From Rhodospirillaceae bacterium (GTDB taxonomy: Bacteria; Pseudomonadota; Alphaproteobacteria; MPNO01; UBA2964), in NCBI GenBank assembly GCA_018660305.1, contig JABJKO010000185.1, forward strand, positions 1 to 12,521: a stretch of 12,521 nt of DNA. The letters run 5' to 3'. A program made the translations under genes and the position numbers. The stretch's first letter is position 1, and every line of letters starts with the position of its first letter. The notes under the pieces are model-generated. The model saw only the letters and a list, made by a program, of their open reading frames with translations, did not search any database and was not told where the DNA came from. Below are positions 1 through 6,738 of the stretch, one piece after another.

Positions 1-21
1 AAAAATCACAGGGAGCTTTCC

Positions 22-1656
22 ATGTCGGACAAATTCATCGTCCATGATCCGCGCGGCTATCCGCCGAAAGTCACCGGCAAGCGGCTGGCGACACGGCTGG
101 GCAGTCTGGAGAACAAGACGGTCTATCTGGTCGATTGCCTGTTCGATAATTCCGATGTGTTCATGGATGAGCTGGGCAAATGGTTCGCCGAGCATCTGCC
201 GAGCGTCAAAACGCCGCTGATCAAGCCCTATGACAGCTGGGTGGATGATCCCGACATGCGGGCGGAAATCGTCGCCAAGGGCGATGCCGCCATCCTCGGG
301 GTGGGTCTATGAAGCACCTGTAGCCCGACGGTCGTCGGGCTTGGCCTTGCTCTTGAAGAAGCCGGGATTCCCTCGGTCGCGGTTCATACCGATGTGTTCG
401 CCCGGCTGTGCCAGTCGGTGGCGCTGGCCAACGGCATGCCGACGGCGCGTCAGGCCTATGTGCCACAGCCTCTGGTGGACCGGTCCGCCGCCGATCTGCG
501 CGCCTATATCGAAGGCGCCGATCCGGTCAGCAACCGGCCGTTCATGCAGGAGATCCTCGAAGGGCTGTCAAGCCCGCTGACCACGGAGGACGAGACCGGA
601 ATCTCGTTCGAACGTTCCAATCCCCGGCTGCTCAAGCCGGATACGGAAGACAATCTGCAGCAGCTGTTCATCGACAATCACTGGACCGATTATTTCCCAG
701 TGACTCTGCCCACCGTGGAACGGGTCGACCGGATGCTCGCAGGCACCAGCCATGCGCCGGACGAGATCGTCGGCAAGCTGCGCCCCACCGACTTCCGCGA
801 ATTCTGGGAGTTTGATGTGGAGAAGGTGGCGGTCAACGCGGTAATGGCCGGCTGCCGGCCGGAATATTTGCCGGTGCTGCTGGCCATGGCGTCCAGCGGC
901 ATCACGGCCCGGTCTAGCAGTACGACGAGCTTTGCCGGTATCGCCGTGGTCAACGGTCCCATCCGCAACGAGATTAGTATGAACAGCGGTATCGGTGTGC
1001 TGGGGCCGTGGAATCACGCCAACGCCACCATCGGGCGGGCGTGGAACCTGCTGTGTATGAACCTTCAGGGCGGCTCGGTGCCAGGCGATACCTACATGGG
1101 TTCGCTGGGTAACCTCAATTCCTTCAGCGCCACCTTCGCCGAGAATGAGGAACGCAGCCCGTGGACACCGCTTCATACGCAGTATGGCTTTGAGGCAGGG
1201 GATAGCACGGTGACCGTGTTCCGCGGCGGGCGCTATACCACGTCGGGCTTCGGGCCACGCGAAGAATGGGAAAACAAAGTCAAACGGGTGTTTGCCGCCA
1301 CCGAGGCCCGCGAGGCGCCGCTCTGGGTGATGGATCCCATTGTCGCAAGGGGCTATGTGGAAAAGGGTTTTAATACCAAGGAGAAGCTCATCGCCTGGTG
1401 CGCCGAGAATGCCCGGCTTCCGGCGCGGGATTACTGGAACGAACAATGGGTCCAGACGCGCATCAAGCCGCTGGCCGTGGCCGGGGTGGAACCCTATGCC
1501 ACCAATCTCAAGGCCGGGCCCGACGATCTGGTGAAGATGTTCCAGGAATCGGAAATCAACATCGTGGTGGCCGGCGGCGAGACCCAGGGTGCCTGGCGCA
1601 TCCTCGAAGGCCGCCGCGCCAAGGACTGCACCCTATCTATTGATCATTGGCGCTAA
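22..1656 (+). CDS. UGSC-family selenoprotein, Sec-x-x-Cys motif, full length through in-frame UGA
   Basis: The frame opened by ATG 22 (AGGGAG at 10-15, 6-base spacing) meets TGA at 310-312 and then stays open to TAA 1654-1656. Read through, it gives 544 residues with selenocysteine at 97. The sequence around the UGA is GVGL-U-STCSP, and what follows (GLALEEAGIPSVAVHTDVF) is typical UGSC-family sequence, so conservation runs across the stop. Residues 1-190 form the UGSC domain. Residues about 200-544 form a second conserved region that includes GCRPEYLPV and a VNGPI...NSG...GPW...ANATIGRA stretch. There is no signal peptide or membrane segment, so it is probably cytoplasmic. Sec97 and Cys100 form a UxxC pair, as in thioredoxin-like redox centres. 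The reaction is unknown. It is the first gene seen in the operon, 7 bases before the FAD hydroxylase gene. The alternative is a pseudogene with a nonsense mutation, which the SECIS hairpin and the recoding at exactly the family's Sec position make unlikely. Confidence 0.92.
310..312 (+). other. UGA selenocysteine codon (Sec97)
   Basis: In-frame TGA with the same reading frame open on both sides: 96 codons before and 447 sense codons after. It falls where the UGSC family carries Sec (or Cys), three residues before a conserved Cys (TGT 319-321) followed by Ser-Pro. This is the position at which members of the family are known to use UGA as selenocysteine. Confidence 0.92.
322..341 (+). promoter_or_regulatory. 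Bacterial-type SECIS hairpin
   Basis: AGCCCGAC (322-329) pairs perfectly with GTCGGGCT (334-341) around a four-base loop GGTC (330-333). The loop GGUC starts 18 bases after the UGA. The E. coli fdhF SECIS also presents GGUC in its apical loop at nearly the same distance (recalled, about +19), with G and U contacting SelB. Weak lower pairing is possible (AGC 313-315 with GCT 349-351; CC 317-318 with GG 343-344), giving an element of about 39 bases like fdhF. The bulged U of the fdhF upper stem is not seen. The hairpin is itself coding (SPTVVGL), so it is under a double constraint. Confidence 0.85.
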
Positions 1657-1663
1657 GGACTAC

Positions 1664-3280
1664 GTGACCATCCAAACGCCAATCCTGATAGTCGGTGCCG
1701 GTCCCGTGGGGCTTGCGCTGGCCGGTGATCTAGGGTGGCGCGGCATTCCGTGCGTGATCATTGAACAGTCCGATGGCTCTATCTACCAGCCGCGCATGGA
1801 CATGGTCGGCGTGCGCACCATGGAGTTCTGCCGGCGCTGGGGCATCGTCGGGGACGTGGAGCAAAGCCCTTATCCGCGCGACTACCCGCAGGACAATATC
1901 TATATGGCCGGCAGCCTGGTGAAGGGTTGGGAGATCGGGCGCTATCCAAATCCGCCCATGGGCGAGGAAGAACCGCCGCCCCAAAGTCCGCAGAAGCGGG
2001 AACGCTGTCCGCAGAACATGTTCGATCCCATCCTTCAGAAATTCGCGCGATCGTTTGAAACCGTCGATCTGCGTTACCGCCACCGATTTGAGTCCCTCAG
2101 CCAGATTGATGACGGGGTGACGGCGATGGTCACCGATCTGGAAACCGATGAGACGCTCAATATCGATGCGCGCTATGTGGTGGGATGCGACGGCGCCGGC
2201 AGCGCGGTGCGCTCCGCCGTCGGCATCGGGATGGAAGGCAACCCGGCGCTCACCTACACCACCAATGTCATCTTCCGATGTGACGGGTTCGAGGCGCTGC
2301 ACGGCATCCCGCTGGGCTATCGCTTTATACTGCTGGGCACCGAAGGGACCTGGGCCACCATCGTCGCCATCAATGGCAGGGACCAGTGGCGGTTTTCCAT
2401 CGTCCGCAGCAGTGACATTCCCCGCGAGCTGACCGAGGACGAGGTGCGCGACGCCATTGCCCGGGCCGTCGGTATTGAGTTCGATTACGAAATCCTCTCG
2501 ATTCTGCCCTGGACCCGCCGAGAGCTGGTGGCCGACCGTTATCGTGAATCCCGCGTCTTCGTCTGCGGTGACGCGGCGCACATGATGTCGCCCACCGGCG
2601 GGTTCGGCATGAATACGGGCATCGGCGACGCGGTGGATTTGTCCTGGAAGCTGGCGGCCACGCTGGAAGGATGGGGCGGTGACAGGCTGCTGCATTCCTA
2701 CGACTCGGAGCGCCGGCCGGTGGGGGCCCGAAACGTGGCCGAGGCCAGCGGTAATCTCGGGCGCATGCTGTTGGGCGACAACATGGACCGGCTGCTGGAC
2801 CGCACCGCCGCGGGGGAAACGGCCCGGCATCAGGTCGGACTGGAATTTTCCGAACGCATGAAACGGGAATGGCAGACCCTGGGCGTCCATCTGGGCTATC
2901 GCTACGAAGGCTCGCCGGTCTGCGTGCCTGATAGTACCGATGCGCCGCCGGACAATCCCAATCTGTATGCGCAGACTGCCCGGCCCGGATCGCGGGCGCC
3001 CCATGTGTGGCTGGCCGATGGAAGTTCGACCCTGGATCTGTTCGGCACCGGCTTTGTGCTTCTAGTACTGCGCGACAATGCGCCCGACCCCGAACCGTTG
3101 GCGTCGACGGCGCGAAGGTGCAAGATGCCGCTGGATTTAGTTCGTGTGCGCGAGGAAGACGTTGCGGCGGCCTATGAAACCGCTTTGGTGCTGGTGCGCC
3201 CCGACGGCCATGTGGCCTGGCGCGGCGACGCGCTGCCGGACCATCCGGAGCGCATCATCGAAACGGTACGCGGTGCCTGA
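1664..3280 (+). CDS. FAD-dependent aromatic hydroxylase (MhpA/PheA/TfdB-like)
   Basis: This is a 538-residue class A flavoprotein monooxygenase, expected to use NAD(P)H and O2 to hydroxylate an aromatic ring. The Rossmann dinucleotide motif GAGPVG is at residues 11-16 with the ribose-binding Glu at 34. The DG motif is GCDGAGSAVR (Asp176), and the FAD ribityl/pyrophosphate GD motif is CGDAAHMMSPTGGFGMNTGIGDA (Gly302-Asp303). The C-terminal part (about 440-538) resembles the thioredoxin-like dimerisation domain of phenol hydroxylase-type enzymes. I chose GTG 1664 because the dinucleotide fold begins right after it and AAGGA (1655-1659) lies just upstream. An ATG at 1589 in the same frame would add 25 unlikely residues inside the previous gene. 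It starts 7 bases after the selenoprotein stop, so the two are very likely co-transcribed. The substrate is unknown; 3-(3-hydroxyphenyl)propionate- or phenol-type compounds are typical of relatives. Confidence 0.9.
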   Translation: MTIQTPILIVGAGPVGLALAGDLGWRGIPCVIIEQSDGSIYQPRMDMVGVRTMEFCRRWGIVGDVEQSPYPRDYPQDNIYMAGSLVKGWEIGRYPNPPMGEEEPPPQSPQKRERCPQNMFDPILQKFARSFETVDLRYRHRFESLSQIDDGVTAMVTDLETDETLNIDARYVVGCDGAGSAVRSAVGIGMEGNPALTYTTNVIFRCDGFEALHGIPLGYRFILLGTEGTWATIVAINGRDQWRFSIVRSSDIPRELTEDEVRDAIARAVGIEFDYEILSILPWTRRELVADRYRESRVFVCGDAAHMMSPTGGFGMNTGIGDAVDLSWKLAATLEGWGGDRLLHSYDSERRPVGARNVAEASGNLGRMLLGDNMDRLLDRTAAGETARHQVGLEFSERMKREWQTLGVHLGYRYEGSPVCVPDSTDAPPDNPNLYAQTARPGSRAPHVWLADGSSTLDLFGTGFVLLVLRDNAPDPEPLASTARRCKMPLDLVRVREEDVAAAYETALVLVRPDGHVAWRGDALPDHPERIIETVRGA

Positions 3281-3301
3281 GGCCATGGGAGAGTGCAGGG
3301 A

Positions 3302-4258
3302 ATGACGAGCGTTGAGCAGCTGGCGGCCACCGACAATCTGGAAACCCTGCATGGGGAACTGCATGACCGCAGCATCTGCGCCGGGTGGGCCAAACCGACG
3401 CCATCGCTCTATCCCGAACCCAAGAAAAATTTCGAGCCCCATCGCTGGAACTGGGACGAGGGAAAGGCCGCCCTGGATGCTGCCGGGCGTCTGATCAACA
3501 CGGATCTGGCCGAACGGCGTAACCTGATCCTCTATAATCCGGTGGAGGGTAATGATTACGCCACGGTGAAATCCCTCATCGCCGCCTATCAGATGATCCT
3601 GCCCGGCGAGAAAGCCCGCTCCCATCGTCACACGCCCAACGCGCTGCGCTTTATCATCGAAGGCGAGGGCTCCTACACCATCGTCAATGGCGAGCGGCTC
3701 GACATGCATCCCAATGATGTGCTGCTGACCCCCAACTGGTGCTGGCACGGTCATGCCAGCGATGCCGAGGGCCCGTGCTACTGGATGGATTGTCTCGATG
3801 TGCCGCTGGCGCATTTTCTCGAGCCGGTGTTCTACGAACAGCATCCGGAGGAATACGAACCGGTGGCGTCGGTTCCCGAGGCGTCGCCCTATATTTTTAG
3901 CTGGGTCGACGTGCAGGCGGAACTGGATGAGACCGAACCGGATGGCGAGGGCCGTTACGGCAGGCGCATCGAGCTGGGCAATCCGGCCTTGAGCACCACG
4001 GCGCTTCACATGAACCGGCTGGCAGCGGGCGCCCGGACGCGGCGAACCCGGACCAGTGCCAACCAGATCTTTTGCGTCGCCCAGGGTGAAGGGAAATCCA
4101 CCATCGATGGCACGGATTACAGTTGGAAACGGGGCGACATCTTCGCGGTGCCGGGCTGGCGGCCGTTCGAACACGCTACGGCGCAGGGCGCCACATTATT
4201 TGAGATGAGCGACGAGCCGCTTATGCGGGCGCTCGACTGGCTAAGGGTTTCGGACTGA
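3302..4258 (+). CDS. Gentisate 1,2-dioxygenase-like bicupin ring-cleavage enzyme
   Basis: This 318-residue bicupin resembles gentisate/1-hydroxy-2-naphthoate/salicylate ring-cleaving dioxygenases, which use one Fe(II) to open a ring carrying adjacent hydroxyl and carboxyl groups. The N-terminal cupin has the pattern PGE...SHRHTPNALRFIIEGEG with metal-ligand candidates His108 and His110, and WHGH supplying His149 and/or His151. The C-terminal cupin (about 232-312) has lost the HxH (it reads RTRTSANQIF) and is probably structural, as in gentisate dioxygenases. The start is ATG 3302, with GGGAGAG (3288-3294) 7 bases upstream; a GTG at 3293 in frame would add three residues and overlaps that site. 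It lies 21 bases after the FAD hydroxylase stop, a sensible hydroxylase-then-ring-cleavage order. Exact substrate unresolved. Confidence 0.87.
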   Translation: MTSVEQLAATDNLETLHGELHDRSICAGWAKPTPSLYPEPKKNFEPHRWNWDEGKAALDAAGRLINTDLAERRNLILYNPVEGNDYATVKSLIAAYQMILPGEKARSHRHTPNALRFIIEGEGSYTIVNGERLDMHPNDVLLTPNWCWHGHASDAEGPCYWMDCLDVPLAHFLEPVFYEQHPEEYEPVASVPEASPYIFSWVDVQAELDETEPDGEGRYGRRIELGNPALSTTALHMNRLAAGARTRRTRTSANQIFCVAQGEGKSTIDGTDYSWKRGDIFAVPGWRPFEHATAQGATLFEMSDEPLMRALDWLRVSD

Positions 4259-4280
4259 CAGGTATCGGACTAACCGGTAT
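4251..4280 (+). repeat. 15-bp imperfect tandem duplication over the stop codon
   Basis: CGGACTGACAGGTAT (4251-4265) is followed directly by CGGACTAACCGGTAT (4266-4280), 13 of 15 identical. The first copy holds the cupin gene's TGA stop (4256-4258), and the second carries a TAA at the equivalent in-frame position (4271-4273). It is probably a local slippage duplication, with no evident function beyond a backup stop. Confidence 0.8.
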
Positions 4281-4307
4281 CACCAATAACAAAGAAAGGG
4301 AGAGATC

Positions 4308-5276
4308 ATGTCTTTAAGTTTTGCCTGCTGGGGCTACGACCGTACCGAAGCGCTTCGTTCGGGCGATGTCGCCATTGAAGGCTTTGATGTGGAACTGCTG
4401 AGCCCCGATCACCGAGACATCTTCGACAAAATGGGATCGGAACAGGCCTTTTCGGCGGCCGAGTTCTCGTTTTGCGAAACCGTGATGCATCACGCCTCCG
4501 GCAACAGCCCGTTTGTCGCCATCCCGGCCTTCATGTCCAAGGTGTTCCGCCATAGTTTTATCTACGTCAATCGCGGCGCCGGTATTAAGTCGCCCAAGGA
4601 TCTCGAGGGCAAGCGGGTCGGCGTGCCGCTCTACACCATGACGGCGGCGCTGTGGCAGCGCGGGCTGCTGTCCGACGAATACGGTGTCGATTGCAGTACT
4701 ATCAAGTGGGTCCAGGGTAATCTCAACGGCACCGGCACCCATGGCAATCCGACAAAGATCCCGCCGCTGCTCAAGCCGGTGGATCTGGAATATTCGCCGG
4801 ACAAATCCCTCAATGATCGTCTGATAGACGGCGAAATCGATGCGGTCATGGGCGCCCAGACGCCCATCGGCAAGGACCATCCCGCCGTGGGCCGGCTGTT
4901 CCCCGAATTCCGCGCCGTGGAGCGGGATTATTATGTGCGCACGGGGCTGTTCCCCATCATGCATCTGGTGGCCATCCGCAAGGATGTGCATGCGGATAAT
5001 CCCGGCTTCGCCCAGGCGCTCTATAATGCGCTGAACAAATCCAAGAGCGCAGCGCTGCACAAGCTTGGTCATACCGGGGCCAATTGCGTGATGATGCCGT
5101 TCCTCGCCGCCGATCTGGAGGAGATCAACGGCGTATTCGGCGGCGATCCCTACTGCTACGGCATCGAGGCTAACCGCAAGACACTGGAGACCCAGATCCG
5201 CTATATGGTGGAACAGGACTACATCGCCGAAGCCATCCCCGTGGAAGACATCTTTCTGCCCGTAAAGGAGCCGTGA
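4308..5276 (+). CDS. 4,5-dihydroxyphthalate decarboxylase-like protein (periplasmic-binding-protein fold, no signal peptide)
   Basis: This 322-residue protein resembles the Pht5-type 4,5-dihydroxyphthalate decarboxylase family, which shares the type 2 periplasmic-binding-protein fold with NMT1/TauA-like proteins. Family-like blocks are the start CWGYDRTEALRSGDV, the segment SPFVAIPAFMSKVFRHSFIYVN (67-88), GKRVGVPLYTMTAALWQRGLLSDEYGV (101-127, core of the fold) and RTGLFPIMHLVAIRKDV (211-227). No signal peptide or lipobox is visible, so a cytoplasmic enzyme is likelier than a transport receptor. It has a strong ribosome site (AAAGGGAGAG, 4295-4304) and follows the cupin gene by 49 bases. Beside a hydroxylase and a ring-cleavage dioxygenase, removal of a ring carboxylate is a reasonable inference. 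The family is broadly over-annotated, so the substrate is uncertain. Confidence 0.82.
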   Translation: MSLSFACWGYDRTEALRSGDVAIEGFDVELLSPDHRDIFDKMGSEQAFSAAEFSFCETVMHHASGNSPFVAIPAFMSKVFRHSFIYVNRGAGIKSPKDLEGKRVGVPLYTMTAALWQRGLLSDEYGVDCSTIKWVQGNLNGTGTHGNPTKIPPLLKPVDLEYSPDKSLNDRLIDGEIDAVMGAQTPIGKDHPAVGRLFPEFRAVERDYYVRTGLFPIMHLVAIRKDVHADNPGFAQALYNALNKSKSAALHKLGHTGANCVMMPFLAADLEEINGVFGGDPYCYGIEANRKTLETQIRYMVEQDYIAEAIPVEDIFLPVKEP

Positions 5277-5283
5277 CCGCCCT

Positions 5284-6738
5284 ATGCCCGCCCGCACCGG
5301 TAAACAGTATCTCGAGGGGCTGAAGCCCGCGCGTAACGTCTGGGTGGATGGCGCCCGGGTGGACAATATCGTCGGGCACCCGGCACTGGCCGGCGCGGCC
5401 CAGGCGCTGGCGGATGTTTACGATCTGCAGCTGGCGGACCCGGACACCTGCCTGATCCCCGATCCGGAAACCGGTGAGCCCATCAGCATGGGGCACATGA
5501 TTCCGGCCTCGAAAGACGATATCGCCAAACGGCATAAATGCCTGGAGAAAATCGCCGATTTTTCCGTCGGGCTCATGGGGCGGACACCGGATTATCTCAA
5601 CGTCACCTTCGCTGGGTTCGCGGGGGACGCCGACCTGTGGGGGCAGCATGGCAACGAGGCAGGCGCCGAGGCGCTGGTGGCCTATCAGAAACTGCTGCGC
5701 CGCGAGGATCTGTCCCTGACCCACGCCATCGTGCCGCCGACGGTGGACAAGGCCCAGGGCGATACGCCGCGGCCCGGTGATCCCATCCAACTGCGCAAAA
5801 TCGAAGACACCGAACACGGAATCATCGTCAGCGGCGGGCGCGCACTGGCGACGCTTGCGCCGTTTGCCGACGACATGGCGATCTATCCGCGGGCGCCGTT
5901 TCCCGAGGGCTCGGAGGAATTCGCCCTGTGTTTTTCCGTTCCCATGACTACGCCTGGGCTGACCATCTTGTGCCGCGACAGCATGTCGGCGGAGAGCAAC
6001 CGGTTCGACCATCCGCTGTCGAGCCGGTTCGATGAGCAGGACGCCTTTGTCATTTTCGACCGGGTGGAGATTCCCCGCGACCGGCTTTTTATCGACGGCA
6101 ATCTGCCGGTCTATAATTCGGTGATGCAGGGGAGCTGGCTGTCCAACATCACCCACCAGACCATGATCCGGGCCACGGTAAAGCTGGAATTCGCCTGGGG
6201 GCTGGCGCGGCGCATGGCCGAGACCCTCAATGCCAAGGACCCCGGCACCCAGCAGATGCTGGGCGAGATCTGGTGCTACAAGGAATTTACCCGCAGCGCC
6301 GTGATCGCCGCCGAAGCCGAGGCCCATGAGCACGTGGAGGGCTTCTGGGTGCCCGACGTGAAACCGCTGTTCGCGCTGCGCGCCATGCTGCCTCTGTGGT
6401 TCCCGCGGGTGAACGAGATCATCCAGATCATCGGCGCCCACTACATGCTGGCCGCGCCCCGCGCCGCCCAGTTCGGCGATCCGGATCTGCGTCCTCTCAT
6501 TGACGAGTATCTGTCCGGCGCCCTGGATGTGGGATCAAAGGAACGGGCCAGCATCTTCCGCCTCGCCTGGGATTTCACCAGCGCCGAAATGGGCGGCCGA
6601 AATCTGCAGTACGAACGCTTTTACCTCGCCTCCAGCCCACGCAATATGCAGCGCGCGCCGTCGGTAGATGACGCCACACGGTCCGCCATGCTGGTAGATA
6701 GGTTCATCAAAGAGGCGCTGGAAGATTGCCGCGATTAA
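5284..6738 (+). CDS. HpaB-type FADH2-dependent aromatic hydroxylase (4-hydroxyphenylacetate 3-monooxygenase family, oxygenase component)
   Basis: This 484-residue protein has the full length expected for the HpaB/PheA/TftD oxygenase family, which uses FADH2 supplied by a separate reductase to ortho-hydroxylate phenols. The N-terminal domain opens with ARTGKQYLEGL, the usual family start. MGRTPDYLNV places Arg100 and Tyr104 where the T. thermophilus HpaB catalytic Arg/Tyr are recalled to lie, and SLTHAIVPP provides His147 as a candidate third catalytic residue. A flavin-binding middle beta domain (about 150-280) and a helical C-terminal domain ending with GRNLQYERFYLASSP follow. It starts 7 bases after the decarboxylase-like gene, with AAAGGAG (5264-5270) upstream. 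It overlaps the convergent amidohydrolase gene by 4 bases. No HpaC-type flavin reductase gene is present in the window. Confidence 0.9.
   Translation: MPARTGKQYLEGLKPARNVWVDGARVDNIVGHPALAGAAQALADVYDLQLADPDTCLIPDPETGEPISMGHMIPASKDDIAKRHKCLEKIADFSVGLMGRTPDYLNVTFAGFAGDADLWGQHGNEAGAEALVAYQKLLRREDLSLTHAIVPPTVDKAQGDTPRPGDPIQLRKIEDTEHGIIVSGGRALATLAPFADDMAIYPRAPFPEGSEEFALCFSVPMTTPGLTILCRDSMSAESNRFDHPLSSRFDEQDAFVIFDRVEIPRDRLFIDGNLPVYNSVMQGSWLSNITHQTMIRATVKLEFAWGLARRMAETLNAKDPGTQQMLGEIWCYKEFTRSAVIAAEAEAHEHVEGFWVPDVKPLFALRAMLPLWFPRVNEIIQIIGAHYMLAAPRAAQFGDPDLRPLIDEYLSGALDVGSKERASIFRLAWDFTSAEMGGRNLQYERFYLASSPRNMQRAPSVDDATRSAMLVDRFIKEALEDCRD

Noticed and set aside
22..312. A stand-alone 96-residue protein ending at TGA 310.
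   Set aside because: It ends in the middle of a conserved motif, and the same frame resumes the same family's sequence at the next codon, with a SECIS hairpin; it is the N-terminal part of a selenoprotein.
394..1656. A separate gene starting at GTG 394.
   Set aside because: That GTG is an internal valine of the UGSC domain, with no ribosome site; conserved sequence continues upstream to the UGA.
22..1656. A nonsense-mutated pseudogene.
   Set aside because: There is no other defect in 544 codons, the UGA sits at the family's Sec position, and a SECIS-like stem-loop follows at the correct distance.
1589..1663. N-terminal extension of the FAD hydroxylase from ATG 1589.
   Set aside because: It lies inside the selenoprotein's coding end and puts 25 unrelated residues before the dinucleotide-binding fold, which in this family starts near residue 5-10.
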